From Dromaius novaehollandiae (taxonomy: Eukaryota; Chordata; Aves; Casuariiformes; Dromaiidae): a stretch of 64,000 nt of DNA. The translations under genes and the position numbers were made by a program. Below, in pieces: positions 1 through 12,790 of the stretch; the stretch's first letter is position 1; each line of letters begins with the position of its first letter. A model generated the notes under the pieces. That model was not told the origin of the DNA, did not search any database, and worked only from the letters and a program-made list of their open reading frames with translations. Location of the stretch: the NCBI RefSeq assembly GCF_036370855.1, contig NC_088100.1, forward strand, positions 130,933,585 through 130,997,584, in the 5' to 3' direction.

Positions 1-3000
1 GCTGGTCAATAGTTTCTTGTGCCAAAACTACGGTCTGCCTAGTGATTGAGTCGAGCCATGGTCACACGACTGATTTAAAATAAAAGATGTTTCAGCCTAG
101 GGTACCTCTAATGCCACAACACTGTGAGGGCAAAAAGACCTTGTACAAGGGACATTTTAACTTATTCCATGCTTATTTGGCATCTGAAATACATTTCCCA
201 ACTTTCCTTATGGTTTTTAAGCTTGTTGAGTACTCTGATAAAAAGGGGGGGGGGGGGAACAGAAAAAAAGAAGGAAGAGGAAAGGAAGCAACAAAAATGC
301 TTGCGTATTTAGATAACCCCAGAAGCACTAACTGTATGGTGTGACCGTTACCAGGCACTTCGTTCACCTGGGCAATGGCAACGGGCTTGGAGCTGCACAA
401 GGCAGTACCGCGGGGGACCGGCCACCAGCCAGAGGAGAAACGCAGGCTCCGCCGAGCTCGAGAGCTCGCAACCCGAAGATCCGAGTGCAATGGCACCGTT
501 ACAGGGGAGACCACGTTTTATGAGGCCTCCGAAGCAGCTATGGACTGGTGTCATGGTGAACATCAAGCCATAATAAGCAAAACGCTACAGACAAACTTAC
601 TTGGTTAATGACCAAGTTGGAGAGTAAATATAAATAACATTATGTACACTTATGAGTGTAATCAAACAGCTGGGCTTTGAGTCAAGCTAACACTAACATC
701 TGGTGGGCAAACCATTGCGTTCTTCTTATATTAAAGAGCAAAAGGCATTTTCTTCAAGCACCAAACACATGAAATTCGAGAGCCAGGAGAAAGAAAAAAA
801 AAAAAACAATAAAAGAAGTCCTAGCCAGTGAATTAAAGGCTTGACCATAAGTGGACAAACAAAGGAAATTGCCTTCTATTACAGGTGATAAAAATTGTAC
901 TCAGCTTCTTTTGATATATGTCTTTCTCAAAAGTCTTGTGAGCACAGCCCTCTTCTGGGCTCACTTGTGTGTGTGTAACCACTGGAGACAGGGAATAGCT
1001 GATTCCTTCAACTGTGGGAAGAACCCAGTTCCTTGGGGCTCCGAGGGACTTGGCTGCAGGTACAATCATTCACTGCCTTGCCCTGGAGGAACTGAGCTGC
1101 TGCCAGCAATTTGTCAACATAATTTGGTCTTATTGTTTTCCTTCTGAAGTTTTATCTTATTTTCTTTTCCTAAATTAAATACTTATTCATTAGAAAAGAA
1201 GTAATACGTTATGTTTGAAATGTTCGTCAGATTTTTCTTAACTCCTCCCTTATAAAAGCCTTCCCACAATCCTCTTGAGGTTAGTGGCCCACCATTTAAG
1301 GAAATACTTGTGCACACTACAGGGAAGAATTTGAAGAGGAAAAGGGGCTGCTAAATAAAGTCTTTGTATCTGCTTCCTAGAAACTGAACCCACTATTTAG
1401 CAAAGATTTGCTTTTTCCCTTATTTATCGTTCTGCTTGTTGGTTATACTTCTGTGCCCTGACCTCACTTGGACCAAACATTCAATACACCTGCTCAATAT
1501 CTTAAGCATATAATCCATAGTACTGACGCAAAAGCTGAAGCTACAGGATAGAGATCCCTAGTCTTTGGAATCCACAAGCTGTATCCCACTTAATTTTTGA
1601 AGGGCAAGGTTAGTAATAATCCTCAGATAACTTGTTCCCCACCCAACATAAAAGAAAGTTTTTGAAGTCTATCTTTTCACTGGGAAAAAAGCCTTGAAAA
1701 ATATAAACTGATGAGTAGGGCTGAATATATGCTTTGGTGATGTTAAAAATAGAATTCCATATGTTTTACACGTTACACATGCATACACTGTTTATTCCAT
1801 TCTCTGCCAAGTGCTGGCTTTGGGGCCATGAAGTCCACGGTCATGATGCTTTGATTCTGCGGCAGGACCCGGACCACCCCATGGCTGCCCACCTGAACAT
1901 CTCCTCCCAGGGCTAACCAGGCTGCCAGGCAACCACCCTCCGACGTAATACAACCAGAAACGAGGGGGTCAAAATGATGACGCATGCAAGGGCCTTAAAA
2001 TGCTGTAAGAGCCACACTTTTTAGCGCCAGTAATTCTTCTGTAATGTTTCATGCAACTCTGATTCAGAGGCCAATTAATTTTAACAAAACAACAAAAAAG
2101 GCACAAGCATCAGGTTCCTATGGAAAGAGGTGCTTCAGGTCTACATAAATAAGGTCGTTCCAATGACAGACACACAACAGCTATGCCTGCAACTAAGCAG
2201 CACGGTGAGTGGGACCGCTGCACAGATGGAAACCTTTCCAGTGTCAGAAGCGGCAAGGCCCGCTGAACTAAAAAACTGAAGAAACTCCACACAGAAGTAT
2301 TGCTCTGACCTGGATTCCCTTCCTATCCCTGAAAAAGTCACAAGCTTTCTATCTTTAGTTTCTCCTTATACCAAATGAGGATAGGACTATCCACTGACTC
2401 CTCTTCTTCACAGCATCACAGGAAAAAATAACTAGCAAGCTGTCTTCATGAGGGCTACATACAACACAGGACAGTTTCTGAGAGAGAAAAAGAAAGACCA
2501 GCTATGGTACAAATGCAAATATCACAGAGTATGAAACCCTGGAAGTGAATGGGACTTCTGCCACCAGTTTTCGCAGGGCCAGCATTTCCCCCGAAGGGGC
2601 TGAGGCATGCCTGACTAGCACAGCGCAAAGAGCTTCAAACCAGCATCCACCAGGCACGCTTCAGGACCGGCAGCGTCAGCTCTGTTAAACAGCCCGGCTA
2701 TCCCGACTCATTGCTGGGCACGTCCAGGCCCAGAGAAGGAGAAAAGGTCCTTGTGCAGCACAAGCCGGGCCATGGACACACACCGGTATGGGTAACACCA
2801 TGGAGCTTTCCACACCATCCTGCACTCTCAGCGTACAGAGGAGAACGCAATATGACGGGGGAAAGAGAGCCCAATTGCCCCAAACAGGCTGAATGCAAAA
2901 CAAAACACGAGCTCAACAGGACATGGAGACAGAGCTTTCCAACAAAAAAAGAAAAATGAGAAGCAGGAAGCATAAACCACAAAAATAAAGGAGAACGAGA

Positions 3001-4239
3001 TCAAAGAACGGGTGGGATGTAAAGACAAGGAGGAAAAGGAAAAATGATTAAGCTGGAAGACAATTTTAGGTTAGCTAATTTCATCTTTTCCTGTTCTTCT
3101 AAGTTATTATGCTTATCAGCCTTGCACCGCCTAGTCAGGGAGAGGAGGAGATGGCATGGCTACTCCAAACACTCATGCAGCTTCTTTGGACATGTTTGCT
3201 CGAAAGTTGGAGGAGAAGGCTCTGCCGAGAAGCAGCTCTTCTTTTCGATGAGGCATTAAAGCCCCACTAGCCCTTCAGGAGCAAGACTTCTGAGAAGCAG
3301 CGTGCGCGTGTGCTCACGACTGCGTGCAAACCCTGCCGCAGGCACGGTCCCATCTCCTTCCGTGTGGCCTCCGGCCAAACATGTTGCACTTGGGGAAGGT
3401 CTCAAATCCTCCTGCGCGAGGCTCTGCGTGGACACGCGTGGGCAGCTAGGCTTTCTCTTTGAGAGAGGACTAAACACTTGACGCAGGAGCCACCCCTCCG
3501 GCAATAAGAAAGGTGAACTTCTGCTCCGCAGCGGAAGGCTTGGACCTTAGGTTTCCTTCCTTCCATTCGTGGTGGCCCTAACGGACACCGCCAAGTCCAC
3601 ACAGCAATGGAGTCGATCACAACGTGCCTTCCATTTGATTGACTTTGCTCCATTCCTCGTGATTTATCGTGGCTAAACAACAAGCGCTGCCTGCCCTGCC
3701 AGTTTAACTGAGTTCAGCTGATGGCAACGCAGGGTTTTTGTCTCCCACACAACAAACACTGACCAGTACTTTCTGTTTAGGGCAAACCTACAGTATAAAC
3801 CCGTCTCCTCCCTTTGATAAGGGCCGTATCGCTAGATAATACTAATCTCGCTCCCTTCTGCGCCACACGGAAACACAGCTTCACAGTCAGTGCGGATAAA
3901 ACCACGGCTCCACGTAGCTTTTTTTAAGCAGACTGTCTAAGAGCAGTCAGAAACACGCCCAAAGACAGCCCCAGCCACCAGCACTGTATCCTGGAGGGCG
4001 GTGTGCGAGATCCGGAGGGGTCTTAAGCCTCCCCAGCTCCTAGCGAATTCAATAGGATTGAAGCATTTTCAGCATCTCTCTAGACCAGGGCAAAAGGCCT
4101 TCAGAGACAAATGGAGTTTCCTGTTCAATATTTCATGTAATGATTCCTCCAAAGGTGTAAACAGGAAAAATGCCTCTCCACTTAGCCAGAAAATGAGTGT
4201 CTGCCTTCCCCGCCTTTTATTGCGTTTACGTGTTAAAAG

Positions 4240-5190
4240 TCATTTAGGAGCGGATCTGCCAGATGCCCAGGGCTGACGCAGACTGCACAGACCGTCAGCT
4301 GGCTGGGTCCGGTCCTTAACCTCACCTGCCCCGGCAGATTCGGTGCCGCTCATCACACCGGCCAAGAGGAACGCCAGCCCTTGCCCTTCCCATGCGCCAG
4401 GCCCTGGAGACGCCCGTGGCCGGCTCTCCGTAGCAGGGTGCCCAGCAGCCCGAGCAGGGCTGCGGGAGAGGCAGGGCAGTGCAACCATCGCCGCGCAGCA
4501 GTCGTGCTTCCCTCCGGCTCCCGCGCCGCTGAAACGTGCAGCTGGGCTCACAGCCATCGAACGGTCTTTCAGCCCGCCGACCGCAGCCGCGCAGTGATTT
4601 GGATTGCAGCGCGCTGTTAGCGGCGTTGGAGAACGCCCTGATGCCGTTGAGCCGCTCAGCACCGCGGGGCTCGCCGCGGCTAGGCCTGGCTGCGCGCGCG
4701 GCACCGGCTAGACGAGGGGCTGCCGGCTGGAGAGCACCCGCCTCGTCTCGCGGGCGCCGCCTCGCACGTCCCGCGCTGCCCTACGCGCTGCCTGCTCTCC
4801 CCGGCGGGCTCCGAGCCGTGCCGCGAGCCCTGTGATTCACATTTTCCAGCGCTCATGGCCAAACCCGGCAGCTCCGCCATCTTCTCCCGCCGCACGCGAG
4901 GCAGAAGGTGCCGACCGTCCCGGCTCCTCGAGCCGCACGCCAAGAGCTCCCCGGAGCCGCCGGGCGCAGAAACCCCGCGGCACCGGCCGGGGCAGCCAGC
5001 GACGGGGGACCTCCCGGGGCGGCTCGCTCCCCCGCTGCCCCGCCCCGTCATGGAGGGCAGCACGGAGGCACGGCTGCCTTCCCCCGACACCCAAAATGGC
5101 GGGGGTCGGAGGCCCCTGCGGCCTGGCTGCGCCTCCCCGCGAGGGTTTGGGCGGGCCGGGCCCCCACAACCGCCTCACGCCCGTCACACA
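4240..5190. promoter_or_regulatory. intronic CpG island A in MEIS1 intron 6
   Basis: This is a GC-rich, CpG-dense block with sharp changes to AT-rich sequence on both sides. No exon with convincing splice sites and family similarity was seen. The many overlapping open frames on both strands come from low stop-codon density. It may be an orphan CpG island or internal promoter. Confidence 0.6.
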
Positions 5191-5639
5191 ACCCCGTTCC
5201 TTGCACGTAGGTGCTGCTGCTTCCTTCCTTCGGTGTTTCGGTTTATCCCCCTTCCTTTTAATCAGCTTAAACCCCTTCAATGAAAAAAAATAATAGATCC
5301 AGGGAAGACAGAGAAGGGGCCAACACCAAAGCACAAAGTCACCAAAAGAAGCAAAGCAGCTTTCACCATCCAGCCTTATATTCAGCGTGTCGTTTCCCTG
5401 TGACACAAACAGAAAACATTTTGTTTTCTTTACCCTATTTTTTTAAACTATCCACACAGTGAATTAATAAATTACTTTAACACAGCATTTCTTATTCTGA
5501 TATATGTATATCCCGTACCATGCTGTCACTGTGTGACATGTAAGTTAAGGTACTGAAAATTACACTGCACAACCCTCCTCGCTGAAAGCAGAACGGGCAG
5601 GAGAGAAACTGAGCTCCGGAGCCACCAAGCAACTGCTTC

Positions 5640-6560
5640 GCCCGCAAACTGCAGGGCCACAGCCGTGACCCCACACCGTCCGTGGGGGTTACATCGACCA
5701 GCCCCGCCCGACCGTATCACTGCAGCAGTTCTGATCCGATCTCAAGCATTTAGACCGTGGACCAAATCCTGCCTAGACTTGTGCCTGCGCTCACGAGAAC
5801 AACATCCTAGCACCGCGCGTGCTAGAAACGCGCACGCCCTCGCTCGGGCTTCAAGGGGAAAAGGAGAGGAAACACCGAGATCCTTCCCGGGAGCGTGATG
5901 GGCGCTGGAGGACACGGTCGCACGTACGGGGCCGCTCCTACGCAGCCCCACCACGAAGCCCTACCGCCGGCCCCGCGGCCAGGGGAAGAGCACGGCGGTG
6001 CTCACGCCGGCGGTGGAAACCGCGACAGGAAAACTGGTTTGGGGACGGGGAGGAGCTGGGGGGGGCACGAAGCAGCACTGCCTGCGGGCACGGAAGGACG
6101 GGGAGGGAAGAGCCGAGCGGGTGACGCGCTGCCCCAACGCAGGCGCTGCCGCGACGAGGCCCAACGCGAGTGCAGCCGAGCGGCGGAGGCCGACGGCTGA
6201 ACAGCAGCGCAGCGGTGCCGTCACCGAAACGTCACCGAGACGCAGCCGCGCGAGAGCGGAGGAGCCGCGCGGAGCGAGGGCACGCGACGCAAATTCCCCG
6301 AAGCACGAGCCGTAAGGACGCTGCCCGCGATGAAAAAGCCCGGCCAAGGCCCTGCTCACGCGAAGCGCCGCGCCGCGAGCAGCCAGGCGGCCCGAGGCCA
6401 CGACCCGGGCGCTCCTTCCTACCAGCTCCAGCGCTGCCGCCCCGCAAACGCGACCGGCAAAGCAGCGACTGCCGCCGAGGTCCTGATCCGCCCTTCCCCT
6501 CTCCTGGCAACTACGCGGCCTTCGCTGAAACGACTTAAAGCCAGCATTAAAAAGCACGAG
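5640..6560. promoter_or_regulatory. intronic CpG island B in MEIS1 intron 6
   Basis: This is a second CpG-dense block, about 0.45 kb from island A and separated from it by AT-rich DNA. It contains many CGCG, GCCG and CGAG tetramers and no recognisable coding exon. Right of it the sequence turns abruptly AT-rich and continues into a candidate conserved element. Confidence 0.57.
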
Positions 6561-6579
6561 CGACAATTCGACCTCCTCC

Positions 6580-7130
6580 GAGTAAAAACTTACACAAACC
6601 TAAACACAGAATTAATGAAATGAAAATTGCATGGTAACGCTTGCATTTCCTGAGCTTACTCCAGCTGCAGAAATCTTAGATTGCATTAATGCAGCTTTCT
6701 AAATTTTAAATACAATAATTTGCTGCATTAAGGGCCCAGCAACTTTAATGGAGGCAAAATTAGGCATTTATGCCATGCCCATACGAGAGAAGCTGGAAAA
6801 ACTTAAATAAACTGTGAATGGCAGGATTAATACCACAGCTTTTCATTTTCTACAGCTGTTTGAATACAGTACACTGCCTGTAATGGCATCAGCTGTTGCC
6901 TTACTATTAGTCAGTATTTCTGAACTTAAAACAGGCAGTTCCTTTAACCAAATCAATAATTACCCCTCTTATTGTTGGCCTGTTTATTTCAGCAAAGAGG
7001 ATCTGGATACATATTTGCCTTACATTAAAAAACAGAAAAGCAAACTGCAAACTAAACTATCTGGCTCAATTCAAAGCCAGTGACGCTAATAAGAGAATTT
7101 TAATTTACTACAAAAGTAAGCAGACACACC
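6580..7130. promoter_or_regulatory. AT-rich candidate conserved non-coding element in intron 6
   Basis: This unique AT-rich segment borders a CpG island and is dense in homeodomain-type cores (TAAT, ATTA) and in E-box-like CAGCTG sites. An 89-codon frame in it (6814-7083) resembles nothing I recognise. The enhancer call is from composition and setting only. Confidence 0.35.
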
Positions 7131-7659
7131 CTTCAAGACGGAGCAGCAAGTAACCTAGCTTTGGAGACTGCACAAGAGGGAATATCGTATAGATGCTGGT
7201 ACAGTCCTTGAAAAAAATATCTCACCTCAGTTCCGACTGAAGAGGAAAGACAGTACTTTGGGGAAAAGTAATTCTGCATTTCTAGGAAAGTATCCAATAG
7301 CAAATTGCTTACTAACGCAAAACCTCTTGTAAATTTTATTATGAATGGAACGGGCAACGGCAAGAGTGCAACACTGCACAGCACTTGCTCGTACAGCGTA
7401 GTGAGTATAAAGTAAATAGATGTCTTTTATAAGCTCTAGTACATACCCAAAAATAATTCTGACAAAAACTCAACCTCGACAAACTTCAAAGAATAGAAAA
7501 CAGCTGCCAAAGCTATCTTACCATTAATTTTTTCCAGGTAAATTAGTTCTCTTGCAAGTTAATTTTAAATCTTTGGTTTCATGGCCAGCCAGGAGTTAGA
7601 AACTTCAGCTGAAAAGAGCTAATCTAGATTTCCTCGCTGCCTTTAATAACTTGCTTCAC

Positions 7660-7985
7660 CAGTGGATGTGCTTGGAAGAAACTACCTGTGCCGGGAGCAC
7701 TCGAGGACAGAAAATCACAACCTGGGGAAACCGAGCGGGCAGCCTGCTCGAGCTACGGGCAGGAGGACGGACGCTGCAAGGGACCTAACGCTACATTTAC
7801 AGGCGAAAAGCGCCCACGCTGCGGACCAGCACCCGGCCGCTCGCCCGTGCAGGACGCGGGCTCCCAGCTGCCGCTGAGCGCGTGGGACCAGGCGCAAGCA
7901 GGGTCGAGGCGCGGGAACGGGAGCGCCTGGCTTCCCGGAGAGGAGGTGCCGGCTCAGCTGCTTCCAGCTGAAAGTCTTGGGCACT
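7660..7985. other. GC-rich patch in intron 6
   Basis: A short GC- and CpG-enriched patch sits between AT-rich flanks. It shows no gene or splice structure that I can support. Confidence 0.35.
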
Positions 7986-8234
7986 GCAAAGATTTCCACG
8001 CACTCAGAGCTGGAAGCAATACTGCTTTTAACCGGCATAAACAACGGCGATAGGACATTGCGCCGTGCAAGCGGCCTTATTGAGTCTGCTATCCGCAGGA
8101 CCAGGCAGTCCGATGATGAACGCCCGTGTTTAACTGCTGCTGCGGAGATGAATATGCATAAGGAAACGCTTACCTAAACCTCACAGGGAGCAAGAGCCTG
8201 GCAGCGGGATCCTCCGCTGAGCACCAGCGTGTGA

Positions 8235-8455
8235 GGACACTCGGGAGAGGCAAATTAACGAAAAGTGAATGTGGATGTTCTCATTCAAAAGAAAAGTGGC
8301 CTACTCCAAAGGGGATTAGGCTAAAGTGAACTAAGGCCACTTTACTTCTGAATGAGAGCATCCACACAATAGTGCAATGCACTTTAACTAATGCACTTTA
8401 ATTTTACACCCAGTCAATTTGTCTTACCTCTCCTGAGTGTCCTTGTGTGGACAAA
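8235..8455. mobile_element. palindromic non-autonomous DNA-transposon-like element
   Basis: The core is an imperfect inverted repeat. The arm at 8271-8302 (starting GTGGATGTTCTCATTC) pairs with 8334-8365 (ending GAATGAGAGCATCCAC) at 29 of 32 positions around a 31-base loop. The flanks contain repeated ATGCACTTTAA motifs and a small palindrome in GTCCTTGTGTGGAC near 8440-8455. The layout matches old foldback elements that I remember from other amniote genomes. No transposase is encoded, the outer ends are approximate and the family name is not known to me. Confidence 0.6.
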
Positions 8456-8760
8456 CCCAGAGATTCATCGGGTTTTGAGGCCAGAAGGGACCATTAGATC
8501 AACCCAGCTAACTTCCTGCATCTTCTGGGCCACTGCATTTCATCCAGTTACCCTTTTAGTGATCCCCAAAACTCCTGGATGACATGTAACATAACAACTG
8601 ATAACCTCCGTTTGGGTAAAAAAATTCCTTCCAGAGGGATATCTGGCCTTGCTTGGAAGACATTCCCAAAAAGAGAACCCACCATTTCTTTTGGCAGCCC
8701 GTCCTAACATAGTCAAAAGGAAGGATGCCAAAATTTAGGTGAGAATTACTTTCCTTCTGC
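8456..8760 (-). mobile_element. degenerate CR1-type LINE 3' fragment
   Basis: Read on the plus strand this carries landmarks of the antisense CR1 3' end: a relic of the CATAGAAT-type tail (AGATTCATCG), GAGGCCAGAAGGGACCATTA, CATCCAGTTACCC, AATTCCTTCCAGAGGGATAT, TTGGAAGACATTCCC and GAACCCACCATTTC. The element is therefore in minus orientation. It is heavily mutated and encodes no intact reverse transcriptase. It abuts the foldback element to its left. Confidence 0.72.
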
Positions 8761-8827
8761 CTCTAACTTCCCCACTTCCTGCAAGTTAATACAGAAACAG
8801 CAGTCTCCGTATAATAACTTTTAAATC

Positions 8828-8850
8828 TTTTTTTTTTTTTTTTTTTTTTT
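8828..8850. repeat. poly(T) tract
   Basis: An uninterrupted run of 23 T lies just right of the CR1 fragment. It may be a simple slippage tract or the poly(A) relic of a minus-strand retro-insertion. No other source sequence is recognisable. Confidence 0.85.
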
Positions 8851-10399
8851 AAACAGGTCCTTTGTGTTGAGGACGAATTCCTATTCTTTAAATTCACCTT
8901 CTCAATTTTTAAATAGTGAACGTGTGCTGGTTTGTCAATTTTTAAATACTCAACGCTTGTTGAGATGCCCACTGACTAAGTTTAAGCCTTTTTTTAAAAA
9001 TCCAGTAACTGCCGTAAACGTATCATTGGCCACGATGCCGTCTTTAAGATTCAGTACAACACACAAAACACGTAGGCCTCTGACCGTAATCTCTACGGTG
9101 CCTTTAACCTTTTAGATATAGGCTCCCCCTCCGCTAAAATAAATAAATAAAGGAGCAACGGCAACAAACAGCGACGCAGCCCGGCACATCGAGCCCAGGG
9201 AACTGATTGGGATCTAACACGTCAAACTCCCCGCGCAAACGGATCCCAGACCCCAACCACCTCGGCAGAGATGAGAGCTACGGGGACGGTTCCCCGGGAT
9301 TTCGCCCAAACTGAAAAAAAACCCCAAGCTATCGTAAGGGCATTGCACTGCAGGAATTACACTTTCACCCATGTTCCTCGGTTGCGTTAAATCCCGTGGG
9401 CTTTCTTCCTTTTGAGAGTAATAAAAGAGAAAAGGCAAACACGTTAAGCACTCACGAGAAGGCCTGAGCAGCAGCCAGCAAGTTATCTTGAAGTCACGTT
9501 ACAAAAAAATATTAGTGGCAGGTTAGACCCAGGGATGTGAATCGGGGACAGAAATATGGCCAACCAAAAAACACAAACTGCGTGCCTTATTGGAAGCTGG
9601 AGTTACCCTCTCCAAATACTATTGTCACAGCAGAAAAAACCACAACACATATAAACACAAATTTACAAATTTGCCGTGCGAGTCCAAGCTGGTTAGCAGC
9701 AACCAGCAGAAAGAGACGGAGGTAACGCGCCAAGGACGCGAGACAGCGTTGCCCCGCGCCACCGCGAATCCTTCTCGCAGACAGCTCCTACCAGCAACGA
9801 ATTCCACAAATGTTCAAAACCACTACAGGTTAGTGCAAAACAGTCCTGGGCTTCCTTGTTTTTAATTTGTTTGGATTATAAAAGATAACTTCTAACTGTA
9901 TGTTCATGTGACCAAAAAAAACCCCCAAAACACAAAACATACAACAAAAAAAGAGTCCCTAATTTAATGAAGCTGTGCACGACTTCCACTGAGTTTTAAG
10001 TTGCTTTTTAAAACAATATTTATTAGCATGACCTACAGTTACTCATTTTGATCGAGCACGATGTAATCTTTTTTTTTTTCCCTAAAGTCACGAGCGAACA
10101 TTGCACACTCAAGGCTCCAGCAGCCCTTCCGCACGCCTGTGCGTAGATCCCATTAACCTTCCCGATACCCGCACATGAGCACAGAGGGAAGAGGCAAACC
10201 TTAAGCCGTAAAGACTACACATCAGGTAAAGCTTCCTTCTTCACAACTGGCTCGAATACCTCCGAGCGGCACCCTGAAATACCAATCCGCGCTTTAGAGC
10301 TGAGCTACGTAACACGAAGACACCGAGAGCTCCCATTTGCAAGACCGCATCAGGATATGCTCGCAAGCACTTACAGCAACCTCCAAGGTTACTCGGGGC

Positions 10400-12060
10400 T
10401 TAAACTCTGAAACAAGACTATTGCTTGGGAAAATGATTCAAAAATTAAAGAACTTCAGTTATGCTTTACAACAAAGGTGACAACTTTGAAAAACTTTACA
10501 TGAAGTTAGGCGTGCTCATGCCACCGAAGAAATGCAGCAAATACTACACATGGAAGTAAAAACAAATTTGGGTTCTTGCAAGATTTAAAAAAAAAATCTG
10601 CAAAGACTCTTGAATTCAAAAGACATCATAGTTTAAAGAAAATATATTTAGTTTCTTATCTATTTAATGGTATATTTGGTTGTTTAAAGAAATGCATATC
10701 AAAGAAAGGCTTATTTTACTAGTATGATTTCAGTCACCGTGCTTCTGAGGGTAACAAGTCCTGAATGTATCAACATGCTCTATCTTTACATTAAATAGGC
10801 TGCTAAAGTCAGACATGGTAACAGCTCCTAAATATTGCAGCAGAAGTATTACCCAGAAGAAAAAAAGGAAAAAAAAAAAAAAAAAAAAAAGGATTCCCTG
10901 GCTGAAGGTGGCATGAAGTCAGAGGAAGACATCCTAATTTCGAGTTTTTTAAATGTTACTTGATTGGCTCTGGTCAGAGCCCTACTTTGCCATAACTCTT
11001 ATTATACAGCTACGGAACTCCACTGTGCACTCTACGCACCACATCTATTATTTTGATGCCTGTTCCTCCAATATCAGAGCATATACGTGTGTGTGTGTGT
11101 GTGTGTATATATATACACACACATACACACACACACGCACATCCATAAGGCAGCAATATTCTTAGCTTTCTTTTTTCTCGAAGCCAGACCTAGTTTGAAA
11201 ATACCTGTGAAGAGACTCTAAGTAAAATAGTGTCTCTCAGTCATTTTTTCCCTGCAGCATTGTCTTTGTATTGTCTGCAAGGTACAATTAATATATTTGA
11301 AATATTTGGGAAAGTTATTCCAGTCATAACTTGTCAATGTCCTAAACAACCCATCAACCTTCAGATATGCTATATATTGTATTCTGGTTTATGATTTTTT
11401 CTTTAGAAAGAATGCTGAATTTTGTGTCATTTTTCCATTTGTAAAAAAGCTGCTGCCTATCAGCATTTTGTTTAGAGAAACTCTGTAGCTGTATGCATTA
11501 AAAATCTATTGCAACATAAATACAAGTGTTACTTTATTATATACGTGTATATATATATGATATACTATAATCCAAGAAGGACCATCTAAAATGTCACAGT
11601 TGAAAACATTTAAGACTGTAACAAAAACGACTGAGACTCTAGTATCAGTTTACTATCCTTCAACAATTTCCCTGACAGCGGAGTCAAATAATGTTGAATT
11701 ATGGACCTTCTTACAGGAAGTCTTATTTCATGTTCATTTTTTGATCATTTCCCTCCTAGTCCCTATAGGAATTTGGCTGTTTGCTGCTTTTCCTTTAAAG
11801 GTTTCTGCACGCATAATAGGCTTGCACATAATTAAATTATGATTTTGTCAAGTATTACTACCGTGCATTTGTTCGAAAAATTTATTTTAGGTAAGGAAAT
11901 ACTGTTGCCTCAATAAAAGGCTATCGTACACTATCAGTGCACTTTATTTGAACATGTGCTGGCTATTTTATATTGCGCTTTCTTTAAAAGGCTCTTTAAA
12001 GGCTGTCTGTATACGCATTATGGTAGGGTAAGTGTCATAATCTTTTACAGTTCAGTCTAT
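10400..12060. other. AT-rich unique stretch of intron 6
   Basis: This long AT-rich stretch contains a 22-base A run (10869-10890), the TG/TA/CA microsatellite and many TAAT-type sites. No gene was seen. Part of it may be conserved regulatory DNA, but the sequence alone does not show which part. Confidence 0.3.
11085..11140. repeat. (TG)n-(TA)n-(CA)n compound microsatellite, self-complementary
   Basis: About ten TG units pass through four or so TA units into CA units, with small interruptions (CATAC, CGCAC). The TG and CA halves are reverse complements, so the tract is a near-perfect palindrome able to form a hairpin, a cruciform or Z-DNA. The 60-70 codon frame across it is an artefact. Confidence 0.9.
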
Positions 12061-12639
12061 AGCACCGGGGAGTCAAGGTGAAGTAACTTCAGCGCAAACA
12101 GCCCCATGACGATAGCTTAACACAGCCGCATTACCTAAGAAACTGCATTTCTGCAATGTGTCTACAGACAGTCTTTGGTCTCTCTCTCTTTTTTTTTTTT
12201 AAACTAGGACAGAATTTTCCCATCAACATCACACAACAGCTGTGTTTTAGAGCTTTCCACCATGACAAACATTTAAAAAAATTAAACATGCAAATGTTTG
12301 AAAAGCTAGCGATTAAAAAAGGTTTATTTTGAAACTCTGCTGATTGGGCCAATAATTCAAGGGCAGTTTCAGAGTCCCGGGGCTCGCTGCCCTCGCGTTG
12401 GGTTATTCCAAGGAAAACCCAAACGGCCGCCTTTTCCTTCTGCAGCGGCGGCGGTAAGCAGCGGCGCGGCAGGTTCCCCGCCAGCAAGCGACGGGGTCAG
12501 CCTGGGGGAGAAGGATGCTGTTTTAGTGACCTGGTGCCACAGAGCGAGTTAAATCACTGAACAATGGCTCGCGTTATGGGGCTTTACTTCGCAAAATCTA
12601 GCATTAGTGTCATTGCTTTCCATTAACCGTGGGACTTAA

Positions 12640-12790
12640 AGGCACTGGCATTGAGGGGCCTATAAGGAAAGAATAAATAAGGGGAAACCAATAAATTAAA
12701 AAACCCTGTTAACTGTAACCTTTACTACCACAATTTAAGAAAATGCAATTAAATCCATAATAAAAGCTTTTACATACTTACTCTTTTATT
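12640..12790. promoter_or_regulatory. AT-rich candidate element at the edge of intronic CpG island C
   Basis: A compact AT-rich block with several AATAAA and TAATAAAAG-type sites directly precedes a sharp switch to CpG-dense DNA. No transcript structure is visible. Confidence 0.3.

Noticed and set aside
3634..3667. TGATTGACTT and TGATTTAT near 3634-3667 as a PBX-MEIS/HOX module
   Set aside because: The first matches only eight of ten consensus bases and the setting is ordinary intron; kept as a note, not a feature.
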